A DNA stretch of 64,000 nucleotides from Theropithecus gelada. Its lineage: Eukaryota; Chordata; Mammalia; Primates; Cercopithecidae. Positions 53,957-64,000 of this stretch are shown one piece after another. The DNA is taken from the NCBI RefSeq assembly GCF_003255815.1, contig NC_037680.1, positions 13,614,603-13,678,602 on the forward strand, given 5' to 3'. A program made the position numbers and the translations under genes. Every line of letters begins with the position of its first letter. Within the stretch, counting starts at the first letter, position 1. The notes under the pieces were generated by a model. The model worked only from the letters and a program-made list of their open reading frames with translations. It had not been told where the DNA came from and searched no databases.

Positions 53957-54315
53957 ACGATAAAGAATGAATTGCTGATAAATCCTACAGCATGGATGAC
54001 TCTCGATATCACTGTGCTAAGTGAAGGAAGTCAGCCACAGAAGACCATATATTGTATGATACCATTTATATAAAATGGCTAGAATAGGTAAATCTATAGA
54101 GATAGTAGATTAGTGGTTGTCTCGGTCTGGATGGGGAATGGAGGAATCAGGAGGCAATAGCTAAAGAGGGCAGTTGCTCTATGGGATGATGAAAATATTC
54201 TAAAATTGATTGTGATTGTTACATAACTATGAGTATACTAAAAAGTATGGAATTATACACTTTAAATGGGCAGTTATATGACATGTCGTTTGTATGTCGA
54301 TAAGCTGTTACCAAA
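53957..54315 (+). mobile_element. L1M 3' end, part 3
   Basis: 'gctaagtgaaggaagtcagc', 'gaccatatattgtatgatac', 'agattagtggttgtctcggt' and 'acactttaaatgggcagtta' finish the L1M copy that starts at 51930. Confidence 0.92.
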
Positions 54316-54736
54316 AGAAAATTTTCAAGGAGGACTTCCAAATAACTAAAGACAGTAGTGGTCATGGATCTACTGCCTCCCAATTTTCCTTCAAATAAAT
54401 ATAGAATAGGAAGGAAAAAAATCTATACAGAATTTGAAGACAGCATAACTTGAAGAGAGTCTAAGAATTCAGTATTACTGTAACTAAAAAGAGAGCACTC
54501 AGCAGATCCTGGCATGTGATCTCTCATACTTCCATTCATCTCCTGCCTGCCACAAGACTTTGTGGCAAGCATAGGCAAAGAAAAATGGAGACAAAATGGA
54601 GAGGGAATCTTAACGTTATCTAAATGTTCAGCCTGAAAAAGTCTACCCTAAGTCTGAAAATTCTTTTTTTTTTTTTTAAGGTATCCAAATAGAGTAAAAG
54701 TAGGGATTACAGCGGAGGGACTTAAAAATACATAAT
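54316..54736. other. Unassigned
   Basis: A-rich, with a T run at 54664-54677. It may be the 5' part of the L1M block that follows, but I cannot align it. Confidence 0.35.
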
Positions 54737-54992
54737 CTTGGGAGGCCGAGGCAGGTGAATCGTGAGGTCAGGAGTTCAAGACCAGCCTGGCCAAGATGGT
54801 GAAACCCTGTCTCTACTGAAAAATACAAAACTTAGCTGGGCGCAGTGGCGGGCGCCTGTAATCCTAGCTACTCGGGAGGCTGAGGCAGGAGAATTGCTTG
54901 AACCTGGGAGGCAGAGTTTGCAGTGAGCCGAGATCACGCCACTGCACTCTAGCCTGGGTGACAGAGCAAGACTCTGCCTAAAAAATCAAAAG
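54737..54992 (+). mobile_element. AluS, 5' truncated
   Basis: Begins at 'cttgggaggccgaggcaggt', lacking the first 35-40 bases. The tail is 'aaaaaatcaaaagaaaaa'. The flanks share 'aaatacata' (54726-54734 and 54994-55002). Confidence 0.92.
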
Positions 54993-54999
54993 AAAAATA

Positions 55000-55339
55000 C
55001 ATACAATCTGAAGAGGCAGTCTTCAAAGTGCATAGCTTCTAGGGGAGAAAAAGAAGGTACATAAGTAGAGGAGAAGCACCCTTTGGCAGTTGAGTGGTGA
55101 AAAGGTAATAAAGCAAAGGAGGAGATTCAGAATGCAGCAAAACAAAGAGAACCACAAAGTTAAGTTACAGAATTCATAGCCAACTGTTCCCCTCACAACA
55201 AAACAAATAATTGGCAGGACTTTGGTATACTGACAGAAGAGGGCACTATTAAAATAGGAATCTTGTAAAACATCCCAGTAATATAGTGCTTTAATAAAAA
55301 AAATTTATAGCAGTAAACACATTTATCTGAAAAAATGAA
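55000..55339. other. Unassigned, A-rich
   Basis: The composition is like the L1 sense strand, but I recognise no diagnostic word. Confidence 0.35.
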
Positions 55340-56463
55340 CATAAATGAATTAAATTTTGAGCTCAAAACAAAATTTAGGAAAACAAAGTAAACCTAAACA
55401 GCATGCCTAGAAGGAAATAATAAAGATAAAAGCAGAAATTAATGAGGTAGGGAATAGAAAAACAAGACCTAATAAATCTGTATTCTGAAAGTTTTAAATT
55501 CTGAAAATAGACAGTTAGTTAATCATGTAAAGGAAAGGAGTAAAACATAGATATGCAAAATAAGATAAGAAAGTGGTAAATAACCACTAAAAATTTTTTA
55601 AAAATTTTAAAATCACAAGAGACTACTTAGCAGACCTCACTGCAGTTATTTGGAAACCTAGATGAAATGAGTAATTTTCTAGGGAAATGCAGATTACCAA
55701 CATGGAGTTAAAGAAGTTGGACAGACTAATTTCCATAAAAGAAAGAATACTACTAAACTATCCCACCAAAAAGCATAAACCTGAATGGTTTCACCAAGCA
55801 ATTCTATCAGACCTTCAGAGACCAGATAGTCCCACTGCTGCATAAATTGTTCCTGAGCACTGGAAATGCTGGAAAGCTTCTGAATTTCTGTGAAACAAAC
55901 ATACTATTGATACTTAAACCTGGTAAGAACAGCATTGAAGAAAGCTATAAATCAGCGTCGCATAAGAATATTGATGTAGAAATACTAAATTAAATATTAT
56001 CATTATGAAGTGATATACCATGACCATGTGAGATTTATTTCAGGGATGCAGGACTGGCTTAATACTAGGATACTCATTAGCATACTCCCTACTGATAGAT
56101 TTGTGAGGAAAACTCATTATTTCCATAGGTGCTGAAGGAGCCTTCAACAAGATCCACCCATTTTGTGCTCGTTCTCTCTCTCTCTCTCTCTCTCTCAAAT
56201 AGGGATTGTGGGATACATTTTTGAAATGATGAAATTTATATATCTTAGTCCTAAAGCCAGGAGTCTTACATATAATGGGAAATACTGGAAGTATTTCCAC
56301 AATATACAGAAACAAGGCAAATGTGCATTATACAAGGCAAATGTGCACTATCTTAATGCTGTTCGACATTATAATGGAGGTATTAACCAATATAGTTAGA
56401 TACATCGATTAGAGGCATAAGAATGGGTAAAGAAGAAAGACCATCTCTGCAGATTATATAATA
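55340..56463 (+). mobile_element. L1M ORF2 fragment (decayed)
   Basis: 'gcctagaaggaaataataaa', 'gaaaaacaagacctaataaa', 'ggtttcaccaagcaattcta', 'atttatttcagggatgcagg' and 'ggtgctgaaggagccttcaa' follow the reverse-transcriptase part of L1 ORF2, including the zone that in active L1 carries the catalytic FADD motif. Stops and frameshifts are everywhere. (TC)n at 56167-56196 interrupts it. Confidence 0.82.
56167..56196. repeat. (TC)n microsatellite
   Basis: About 14 TC units inside the L1M ORF2 relic. It encodes an artificial RE-repeat in one minus frame. Confidence 0.95.
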
Positions 56464-56938
56464 CGGGTTGAGTATTCCTAATCTGAAAGGCTCCAAAATT
56501 CAAAACTTTTTAAGCAGTCATATAATGCACAAAGTAAATGCTTATTGAAGCATTTCAGATTTTGGATTAAGGCCGCAATGAAAATAATGAAGAAATTCCT
56601 AAATGCAAAAAAATTCGAAATATCTCGACCCAAACTTTTTTGGTTTTGACTGGAGTGCAATGGCGTGATCTTGGCTCACTGCAACCTTAACCTCCCAGGT
56701 TCAACCAGTTCTCCTGCCTCAGCCTCCAAAATAGCTGGGATTACAGGTGTCCATCCCCATACCTGGATATTTTTGTATTTTTAGTAGAGACAGGGTTTCA
56801 CCATGTTGGCCCCGCTAGTCTTGAACTTTGACCTCAAGTGATCCACCCACCTGGCCTCCCAAAGTGCTAGGATTTACAGGCATGAGCCACCATGCCCCGC
56901 CCAACCCAAATATTTTTGATAAGGGATAGTCAACCTGT
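56464..56938. mobile_element. Second Tigger3/MER8-type element, split by Alu
   Basis: Left terminus GGGTTGAGTATTCCTAATCT, right terminus 'gataagggatagtcaacctg', in inverted relation, with 'gcatttcagattttggatta' between. About 215 bases without the Alu. It inserted into the L1M ORF2 relic, which continues after it, and TA flanks the right end. Confidence 0.75.
56643..56902 (-). mobile_element. AluS inside the MER8-type element
   Basis: Lacks the poly-T end and starts at 'gactggagtgcaatggcgtg'. 'gacccaaac' (56628-56636) and 'aacccaaat' (56903-56911) may be the decayed target duplication. Confidence 0.88.
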
Positions 56939-56939
56939 A

Positions 56940-57515
56940 GTATGGTTGGAAAACTATGGGGGATCACTAGTAAAATTAATCCAAATGATAAAAGAATTCA
57001 ATAAAATTAACTTAAAAAATCAATAGACTCTTATATACAGACAGTAGCCAGTTAGTCATAATGGTAGAGAAAACTCCACTTACAATAACAACAAAGATTA
57101 AATGCTTATTAAACATAAAAATGGACAGAGCATACGGGAAGAAACTTATTCAAAACTTAAGTAATAAAAGTAGATTTGAATAGGATGGCTCCTCATTGTA
57201 AAGATGTCAGTTCTCCTTGATTTCTGAAATTAATGCATTCTCAGTAATAACACCAAGAAGCCTTTTTTTTTTTTTTTTAAGTTAGACAAGTTGATACTAA
57301 GTCTTATGGGAAAACAAATATACAAGAATAGCCAGGAAGAAACTAGAAAAGAGAAACTGTTGGTGGGACTAGCTCTAAGAGACATTAAAACATATACTAT
57401 AAAGCTTCTATAATTAAATCTGTGTGCTGCTATCACATGAATAAATAAATAGAGCAGTAGAATAGAAAGCCCAGAAACAGACACAGGTACAAGTGGAAAT
57501 AATAAAAATGGTATC
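56940..57515 (+). mobile_element. L1M ORF2 fragment, continuation
   Basis: 'aatcaatagactcttatata', 'gagaaaactccacttacaat' and 'aaatagagcagtagaataga' with 'agcccagaaacagacacagg' are ORF2 3' words in order. Confidence 0.85.
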
Positions 57516-57789
57516 TTGGACTGGATTCAGTGGCTCACATCTGTAATCCTAGCACATTCGGAGGACAAGGCAGGCGAATCACTTGAGCCCAGGAGTTTGA
57601 GACCACGCTGGTCAACATGGCGAAACCCTGACTACAAAAATTAGCAGGCATGGTGGCTTCACAGGAGGCCGAGAGATGGGACGATCGCTTGAACCCAGGA
57701 CATCCAAGACAGTAGTGTGCCATGATAGTGTCACTGCACTCCAGCCTGGGTGACGGAGTGAGACCCTGTCTCAAAAAAAAAAAAAAAAA
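57516..57789 (+). mobile_element. AluJ inside L1M
   Basis: 'gactggattcagtggctcac', a deletion in the A-rich middle ('gaaaccctgactacaaaaat'), and an 18-base A tail. Confidence 0.88.
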
Positions 57790-58470
57790 GTGATAGAAGG
57801 TAGAAATTGGCTTTTTAATAAATGGTACCCAGATATCTGAATGTCCCAGATAATAAATGATACCACTGAATAAATAGTACTGAGATATTTAGAAAGAAAT
57901 AACATTAGATACATCTTGTGTATTATACATCTTGTGCCATGTATAAGAATAAACACAACATATACACAAGTGTTCATAGCATTATTCATAACAGCCAAAA
58001 AATTCAAACTCATATGTGTATTAACTGATAATTGGATAAGCAAAGTGTGCTGTGGTATGTCCATACAATGAAACATAATTCAGCAATAAAAAGAAAAGCT
58101 GTGATACATGCTACAATGTGGGTGAAACTTGAAAACATTATACTAAGTGAAATAAAGCAGTCACAAAAGACCACAGATTGTATGATTTCATTTATATGAA
58201 ATGTCAATGAAGGGCAAATCTGTAAAGTGAGAAAGTAGATTAGTGGTTGCTGGGGGCTAAGGGAGTTTGGTTTAAAGAGGGGTGACTGATAAAAGGTATA
58301 GTAGTTTCTCATTGGAATAATGAAAATGTTCCTAAATTTATTGTGATGGCTACACAACTGTATGAATATGCTAAAAGCCACTGAACAAGACACCGAATGA
58401 ATTTAAATGGATGAATGTATGCTATATAAATTATATCCAATAATTAGCTGTTACCAAAAAAAAAAAAAAC
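57790..58470 (+). mobile_element. L1M 3' end
   Basis: 'gttcatagcattattcataa', 'ccatacaatgaaacataatt', 'gcagtcacaaaagaccacag', 'agattagtggttgctggggg' and a terminal A run at 58456-58469 make a well-ordered L1M 3' UTR. Confidence 0.92.
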
Positions 58471-58479
58471 CCTCCAAAC

Positions 58480-58964
58480 AGGTTAAGGATCTAAATGTTT
58501 AAAGAGAGAGAAAAAAAGACCATATAAGAAAACCCATGTTTTCTTCTTTAACCTTGGTGAATGAAAAAGGCTTTTGGGCTATGATTCAAAATGCAGAGAC
58601 AACCAAAGATTGACAAACACATCTACATAAAAATAAGAAAATTTTACATGGCAAAAACCAACATGAAAAAAAGTCAAAAAACCAAACTGACACACTCGAA
58701 GAAAATTTTTTCTACATATACCTTAGCCAAAAGGCTTATAGCAGTAATATACTACACTTGATTTTAGCCAAAAGGCTGAAAAGCCATATCCCTGATATAT
58801 AAAGAACTCTTAATAATTAAATAATCAAAAAAAAAAAAAAAACCCTGAGCAACAAAGGACCAAAGACCTGCTAGAAAAAATGGGGAAAATACATAGATGG
58901 ACAACTCACAAACAATGAAAACTGGGCCTTAAGCACATAAAAAGTTTTAAGTTCATACGGAGAA
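58480..58964 (+). mobile_element. L1M ORF2 3' part (second L1), with snRNA-like insertion
   Basis: 'aaccttggtgaatgaaaaag', 'gattgacaaacacatctaca', 'atccctgatatataaagaac' and 'atggacaactcacaaacaat' are L1M words. The sequence between 58712 and 58786 is not L1. A (A) run at 58828-58843 follows. Confidence 0.8.
58749..58786 (-). pseudogene. U2 snRNA 5'-end fragment
   Basis: Read on the minus strand from 58786, it matches the first 38 nt of vertebrate U2 snRNA with four differences, including the invariant CCTTTTGGCTAA-type segment and the branch-site pairing word GTAGTAT. The differences are G-to-C at 3, G-to-A at 8, G-to-A/C-to-T type at 11 and 24, mostly CpG-like decay. The rest of U2 is missing, there is no promoter, and no A tail marks it as a full retrocopy. 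A second, weaker copy of the word TTAGCCAAAAGGCT lies at 58723-58736. Confidence 0.62.
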
Positions 58965-59254
58965 ATAAGCTCACACCTGTAATCCCAACACTTGGAGAGG
59001 CCAAGGTGGGTGGATCACCCGAGGTCGAGAGTTCAAGACCAGCCTGACCAACATGGAGAAACCTCATCTCTACTAAAAATACAAAAATTAGCCAGTCGTT
59101 GTGGCAGGTGCCTGTAATCCCATCTACTTAGGAGGCTGAGGCAGGAGAATCGCTTGAACTCGGGAGGCAGAAGTTATGGCGAGCTGAGATTGCGCCATTG
59201 TACTCTAGCCTGGGCAACAAGAGCAAAACTTCGTCTCAAAAAAAAAAAAAAAAG
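58965..59254 (+). mobile_element. AluS inside L1M
   Basis: 5' truncated to 'aagctcacacctgtaatccc', otherwise complete, with a 16-base A tail. Confidence 0.93.
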
Positions 59255-59720
59255 TAAAACAGCACTGAGACACCATTTCTTGTCTGTCAGATTAGTGAAA
59301 ACTAAAAAGAATGTCAGCTAATTTTGTTGCAAGGCACTTTCTCATACTGCTGGTAAAAGTGCACACTGGCATAGCCCTTTTTCTGGAGAGCAGTGCCTAA
59401 TAAATTGACATATGCAGTTGTCTTTTGACCCAACAATCCCAATTCTAGGAATCTTCTCTAAAGAAGTGTATCCATTTTAGGAGTGTTTGTAATTACGAAA
59501 TATTGCAAGTAGCCTAAATACCCATTCAGGAGAATGATTGAATAAATGATGGTACAGCTGCACAATGGAGTAGTACTGTGTCACTGTAAGAAAGAATGAG
59601 GAAAATCTCTGAACTACTTGCAGTGCAATTAAGGGAATAAAGTATGAAGAGTATCTATAATATGCTACTCTTTATGAAGCAGGGAAATACAGGCACAGAT
59701 GTCAACTTATTGTGCAAAAG
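59255..59720 (+). mobile_element. L1ME-like 3' UTR, continuation
   Basis: 'cagattagtgaaaactaaaa', 'atactgctggtaaaagtgca', 'gacccaacaatcccaattct' and 'aatgatggtacagctgcaca' give the order of an older L1 3' region. Confidence 0.85.
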
Positions 59721-60400
59721 AAATACCAGAATGATAAACTAGAAACTAGTGAAACTAGTTTCTTAACAGGGAATGCATGAGAATGGTATAGAAAGATTGG
59801 GAGTAATGGGAATAAGATAGTAGAGATAGGGAGCAGCACTTCTCTGACTGTAATTTTTTATATGACTTTGACTCTCAGAACCCTGATAATTTTTTACATA
59901 GTCTTCAGAAATAACAGAAATCAACTTGGATATTGGCAGGTATGGAGAAAGGAGCCCAAAATGTAATGCAAGCACTAACAGATGAACAATATTAACTTGA
60001 TTATGAAGTCAATGAATAACACTGACTTGAGTGGGGAAGAAAAGAACTAAGTAACTTTGGAAAACTGTATTTTGATTAGGCATTCTAAAGCTAAACACAA
60101 GACAAAAAACAAATATTGTAAGTAGTAAATGTGTTTCTCACAGAGGTATCACTTAGGAATTATGAAACTGCCTTTTGTGTAAAGTTTTAAAAATAAGTGA
60201 ATATATTGTAGATAATGAAAGTCAGACTTCTCATTGTTGTCTAAAGAAGTTACAGATTAAGATAGGAGTAGGCTAGAATTAACGCTATGTTCATTGACTG
60301 GAGTTTGAGGTATCCATATGAAGTCATGGTTTTTAATATACGTATGATGTATGAATACAAAAATACATAATACAGATGTGTGAATATGTGTATACTGTAC
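59721..60400. other. Unassigned
   Basis: No recognisable repeat or exon. Alternating TA/CA words near 60340-60410 ('tacatacacatattcc') may be a decayed simple repeat. Confidence 0.35.
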
Positions 60401-61350
60401 ATACACATATTCCCGAGCTCTGTCCTGAGAGAGCCAGAGGAATGATACCCTAGTAAGCACATTAGTGTTCAGATCTTCTTTAAATGCCATTCTCCAGTAA
60501 AGGGAACCATGGGTCCTTGGAAAAATGGTTGAGTCTGGGGGCAAGAATAATACAAGATGTGCCTGGAACATCATGTGGTGCCAGAAAGTAATTCAAAAAA
60601 CGATGAAAGCATGTTGAAAGGACAACAGGAGCCAATCTGGTGGAACTCCCAATGGCCCAAACTGGGATAATTTGAGAAACAAAATAATGATAATATTAGA
60701 TTATAACCCACAAAATAAAACACATGTACAGGCATTTAGGTAGATAAGATAGATGGGAGGGATAGGAAGGACAGCTCTTTCTTACATGGAATTCCAGTTA
60801 GCATAGATGAAAAGAGAGAAATAAAAACCATCATTAGGCAGACAACACTGTAATAAATATTGCATGCAAGAACTATCAGTGGATACTCAATGGGAGAATT
60901 TGTGATGAAAAGCAGGATATTTTCAAGGTCGCAAAATATCTCCCCACAAGATGTGAATTACAAAGAGAAAAATGGTAACTATGGGGCAGCGGGTGGGGGG
61001 AAATGGCAGATACCCCCTTAACCAGGTAAAGTAGAAATCACTAGTAATCTAAGACACGCCAATGTCATGTGTTCCCTAATGTACTGAAAGGGCACAATTT
61101 CACTTCCGTGGTGTCCCTGCCAAAAATGCCTAATCTAATCATGAAACTGGTGACGTTTGCTTAAGGAATCTAAATAAGGTCTGTAGTATTAGTTAATAGT
61201 GTTATAATTTTCTGATATCAGTAATTGTACTATAATTATGTAACATGTTATAAGGGGAAGTTGGATGAGGTATATACAGGATGTCTGTGCTATTTTTGCA
61301 ACTTTTCTCCGATTCTAAAATTATTTCCAATAAAACATCTTTAAAAATAG
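60401..61350 (+). mobile_element. L1ME-like 3' UTR
   Basis: The right half is clear: 'ggaatctaaataaggtctgt', 'agttaatagtgttataattt', 'gtaattgtactataattatg' and 'tatttttgcaacttttctcc', with a terminal AATAAA. The left half (60401-60900) is assigned only by continuity. Confidence 0.72.
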
Positions 61351-61640
61351 GGGCCAGGCATAGTGGCTCGCGCAGCACTGTTGTAATCCCAGCACTTTGA
61401 GAGGCCGAGACAGGCGGATCACTTGAGCCCAGGAGTTCAAGACCAGCCTGGGCAATATAGCAAAAACCCATCTCTACAAAAATTAGTCGGGCATGGTGGC
61501 ATGCACCCTTTAGTCCTAGCTACTCGGGAGGTTTACGTGGGAGGATGGCTTGAGCCCAGGAGGTGGAGGTTGCAGCAAGCTGAGATCACACCACGGCACT
61601 CCAGCTTGGGCAAGAGGGAGACCCTGTCTCTAAATAAATG
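61351..61640 (+). mobile_element. AluJ
   Basis: 'gagcccaggagttcaagacc' and 'cctgggcaatatagcaaaaa'. It carries a small insertion, 'cgcgcagcactgttgtaatc', near its start. Confidence 0.9.
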
Positions 61641-61974
61641 AATGGATGAGTGATAAAGGCTTGAGGTACCAGGTATCTGTTGTTACCTAAACTCTTGTTA
61701 TCTGAGCTCAGAAGCCAGAAAAATTTTCATGACACAGTAAGCTTTGCTATCAGAGCTCTCACTATTTGAACTAAGATTGAATAGAGTCACAAGAGATACT
61801 TGTATTTATTATTGATATTTTTGTTGCAGTATTATTGGGGCTTGCTCTAAATAGAATTTTTCTTATTCCCCTGGAGTCAACCATTGATTTCTTTGCTTGT
61901 TCTCTTAATATACTCTCCCTTAGAGGACTCATCCATTTGATTGGCATCAGCTGTCACCCTTTAAGTGAAAAATC
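61641..61974. other. Unassigned
   Basis: No repeat or exon recognised. Confidence 0.35.
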
Positions 61975-62720
61975 TGTGAAAAATCTGTACATGTCACTCC
62001 CCTAATTGTCTTCATTATCTCCCTAATGAGTCTCAGGAAAAGTCCTAGCTCTTAAACTTCACTCACAAGGCCTTGCCTGTCTGCTCCTACTTACATCTTC
62101 AGCTTTATTGTTTTAAAACAACAATAAACTCTTAGCTTTCCTTGAACTTGAAGCTCTTGCCTTGCTGAGCTACTCTGAAATTCACTCATTCCTTGAACTT
62201 GAAGCTGTTGCCTTGCTGAGCTACTTTCAAATCCACTCTTCCTAATGCTTTTTGGGTCTTGTTCGTATTGTTCTTTCTTCCTCTAATTCTTTGTCTTCTT
62301 TCCCTGGCTAATTCTTTCAAATGATAGCTTAAATGTTAGTTCATCCACAAAACATTATTTGACCTTCAAAGACTGGCTTTCAGTGTCCCCCTCAGATACT
62401 TCCATGGCATCCTTTAGTTCCCCTGTCCTGGCACTTACTACTCTTTTATAATGTTTATATCTTATATTAGACCATCTATGGTATAAAGAATAAATTAGAG
62501 GGAAGCAGAACCATTTTAAAGGCTGCAGACCAGTAAGAAGTCTCCTGGGTAAATCTAAGCAGGAACTAATAATGGTTACCTATATTACAGTATTAGTGAG
62601 GGTGGAGCCCAGAGATACTGTATGTCGAAAGTGGGGTATAAGATCCTTGAGAGCATTGTCTGTCCTGTTTGCCTGTAGATCCACAGTAGGGGAACTCTCA
62701 TGAGTCCTTCCTTATACTCA
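61975..62720 (+). mobile_element. L2 3' region with internal duplication
   Basis: 'gagtctcaggaaaagtccta', 'cacaaggccttgcctgtctg', 'catccacaaaacattatttg' and 'tataagatccttgagagcat' follow L2 in the sense direction. The reading frame is lost. Confidence 0.75.
62138..62239 (+). repeat. Two-copy tandem duplication, 51-bp period, inside L2
   Basis: 'ccttgaacttgaagctcttg' at 62140 recurs as 'ccttgaacttgaagctgttg' at 62191, and 'ccttgctgagctactctgaa' recurs as 'ccttgctgagctactttcaa'. The copies are over 90% alike, so the duplication is much younger than the L2 it lies in. Confidence 0.9.
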
Positions 62721-63457
62721 TAATTCAATTCCATTTCCCACCTGTGGAACATTTCACTTTACCCTCAACGGTCTTGGTGCCTTACTTCTATAATTATTTG
62801 TGTAGTCTTTGACGCTGGAACTTTGGATACCTCATTGCACCATTGGTTGTGGACTGTTGATTGACTTCACCTGACTATCTGAGTAATACCACAATCTTTC
62901 CTCACCACTTAGTAGTAAGTAGTATCTCCTTTCTATGACATGTTAAGTTGAAGAGGATGATTTAGGGTTGTTTATCTGCTTAATGTTTGTTTATTTGCTT
63001 TTGGTCAGTGGTGAACAAGAGTAGAAGTTAGTATTTTTGCCCCTATTCCAGTTGACCATGCCAAATTTCCTACTTCTAGTGGCATCAACATTCTTTAATT
63101 TATCCAGGTTTTCAAGTTTTTGAATTTTTATTAGCCTTCTAAATTTTGCTTTGAAGTGTCTCTCCACTGTCTTCATTGTTCTTTCCCAGTTAACACTCTG
63201 ACCTTAACTCATGGTACCTTACATCTAAATTATTGTAAAATCTCTCAGTTTATATTCTTAATTACTTTGCATCATTATCCTCAACTTAGATTCTTAAGAA
63301 TTATGTTGACTCTAAGCCTTGACATCAAATTATCTTGGTGAATTGATTTTTTCCTCAGAATTTTAAGGACTAAATGAGATAATGGATGAGTGCTTTGTAA
63401 CTGTATATCCCGTACCTCTTGATTTATTCCCTCCTTTTAAAAATCCTTCCATCTTGC
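62721..63457. other. Intron-like unique sequence
   Basis: No repeat or exon recognised. Confidence 0.4.
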
Positions 63458-63752
63458 TAGGCGCAGTGGCTCACACCTGTAATCCCAGCAGTTTGGGAGG
63501 CCCAGGTGGGCGGATCACCTGAGATCACGAATTCGAGACCAGCCTGGCTAACATGGTGAAGCCCTGTTTCTACTAAAAATACAAAAAATTAGCCGGGCGT
63601 GGTGGCGCACACCTGTAATCCCAGCTACTAGGGAGGCTGAGCCAGGAGAATTGCCTGAACCTGGGAGGCGGAGGTTGCAGTGAGCCGATATTGTGCCATT
63701 GCACTCCAGCCTGGGCAACAGAGCAAGACTGTCTCAAATAAATAAATAAATA
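63458..63752 (+). mobile_element. AluS with (AAAT)n tail
   Basis: 'gctaggcgcagtggctcaca' to 'gagcaagactgtctc', with a tail of (AAAT)n at 63736-63751. Confidence 0.94.
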
Positions 63753-64000
63753 CAAATTAGTTAATGGTTTTAATTTTAATGAAAATTAAAAATCATAGGA
63801 AGTGAATTTCTTATCTCCTTTTAGGTTATTACAATTTTATGTTCAGTAAAAGCAGAATCTTAAGGGAATGAGGAAGCTTCCAGAGTTGAAATGCCTTGGT
63901 CTTTTTGTGTCCCTGGGCTGTTGGCAGTGACTCTGCTACAGAATACCACTTGGGGAGATCAACTTACTCAGTACAGGGTGCAGGGAACGCGGGAAGCTGG
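63753..64000. other. Unassigned right edge
   Basis: An acceptor-like 'ttcttatctccttttag' ends at 63824, but nothing after it reads as a convincing exon before the window ends. Confidence 0.3.

Noticed and set aside
56040..56315. Protein with an arginine-glutamate repeat
   Set aside because: The RE repeat is the minus-strand reading of the (TC)n microsatellite inside a dead L1M.
1..64000. CRISPR array, bacterial operon, phage or plasmid system
   Set aside because: The dense Alu, L1, MIR and Tigger content proves primate nuclear DNA. No regularly spaced repeats or prokaryotic gene organisation are present.

Overview
The window is primate nuclear DNA, and one insertion points to an Old World monkey (macaque/baboon/vervet group). 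More than half of it is interspersed repeats: about fifty Alu copies, old L1 fragments, MIR and L2 relics, Tigger and hAT DNA transposons, and a few LTRs. The Alu at 53600-53935 carries the subfamily differences I associate with cercopithecid AluYRa elements, has a long poly-T tract and has an exact 21-bp target duplication, so it is the youngest insertion I can recognise. A run of 95 N (2370-2464) lies inside poly-T and is an assembly gap.

Layout. 1-489 is the 5' untranslated region of an L1P element on the minus strand, whose body lies left of the window. 490-11000 is repeat-dense and has no exon I can defend; it includes an ERV class I LTR at 7118-7857. 11100-12800 is the only gene-like regulatory region: a CpG-rich block with CCAAT boxes, GC boxes, an ETS/CRE-like site, two ZNF143-type motifs and a YY1-like site. 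It looks like a divergent promoter. The rightward transcript probably starts near 12080-12120, and a good splice donor follows at 12225/12226. That first exon holds a 31-codon upstream ORF that closes before the donor, so it would be 5' UTR. A second, 59-codon ORF with a strong start context lies at 12600-12779. On the other strand, two ATGs sit just before a donor-like GTAAGC (11281-11286), a weaker hint of a leftward gene.

12840-64000 reads as intron, or as intergenic DNA, of the rightward transcription unit. I found no convincing coding exon in it and could not name the gene. The main structures are a pile-up of three Tigger-type transposons (18509-23488) landing in an old L1, including a decayed, nearly full-length Tigger1 with transposase remnants; a solitary ERVK-like LTR with a 6-bp duplication (46407-46750); a MaLR LTR (44446-44851); an L1M copy invaded by four Alus (51930-54315); further L1M blocks (55340-61345); a 38-nt match to the 5' end of U2 snRNA inside L1 (58749-58786); and an L2 with a local 51-bp duplication (61975-62720).

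No bacterial-type operon, CRISPR array or other undescribed defence or biosynthetic system is present. Repeat family names come from recognising consensus sequence by eye. Boundaries are good to roughly 10-30 bases unless target duplications are given.
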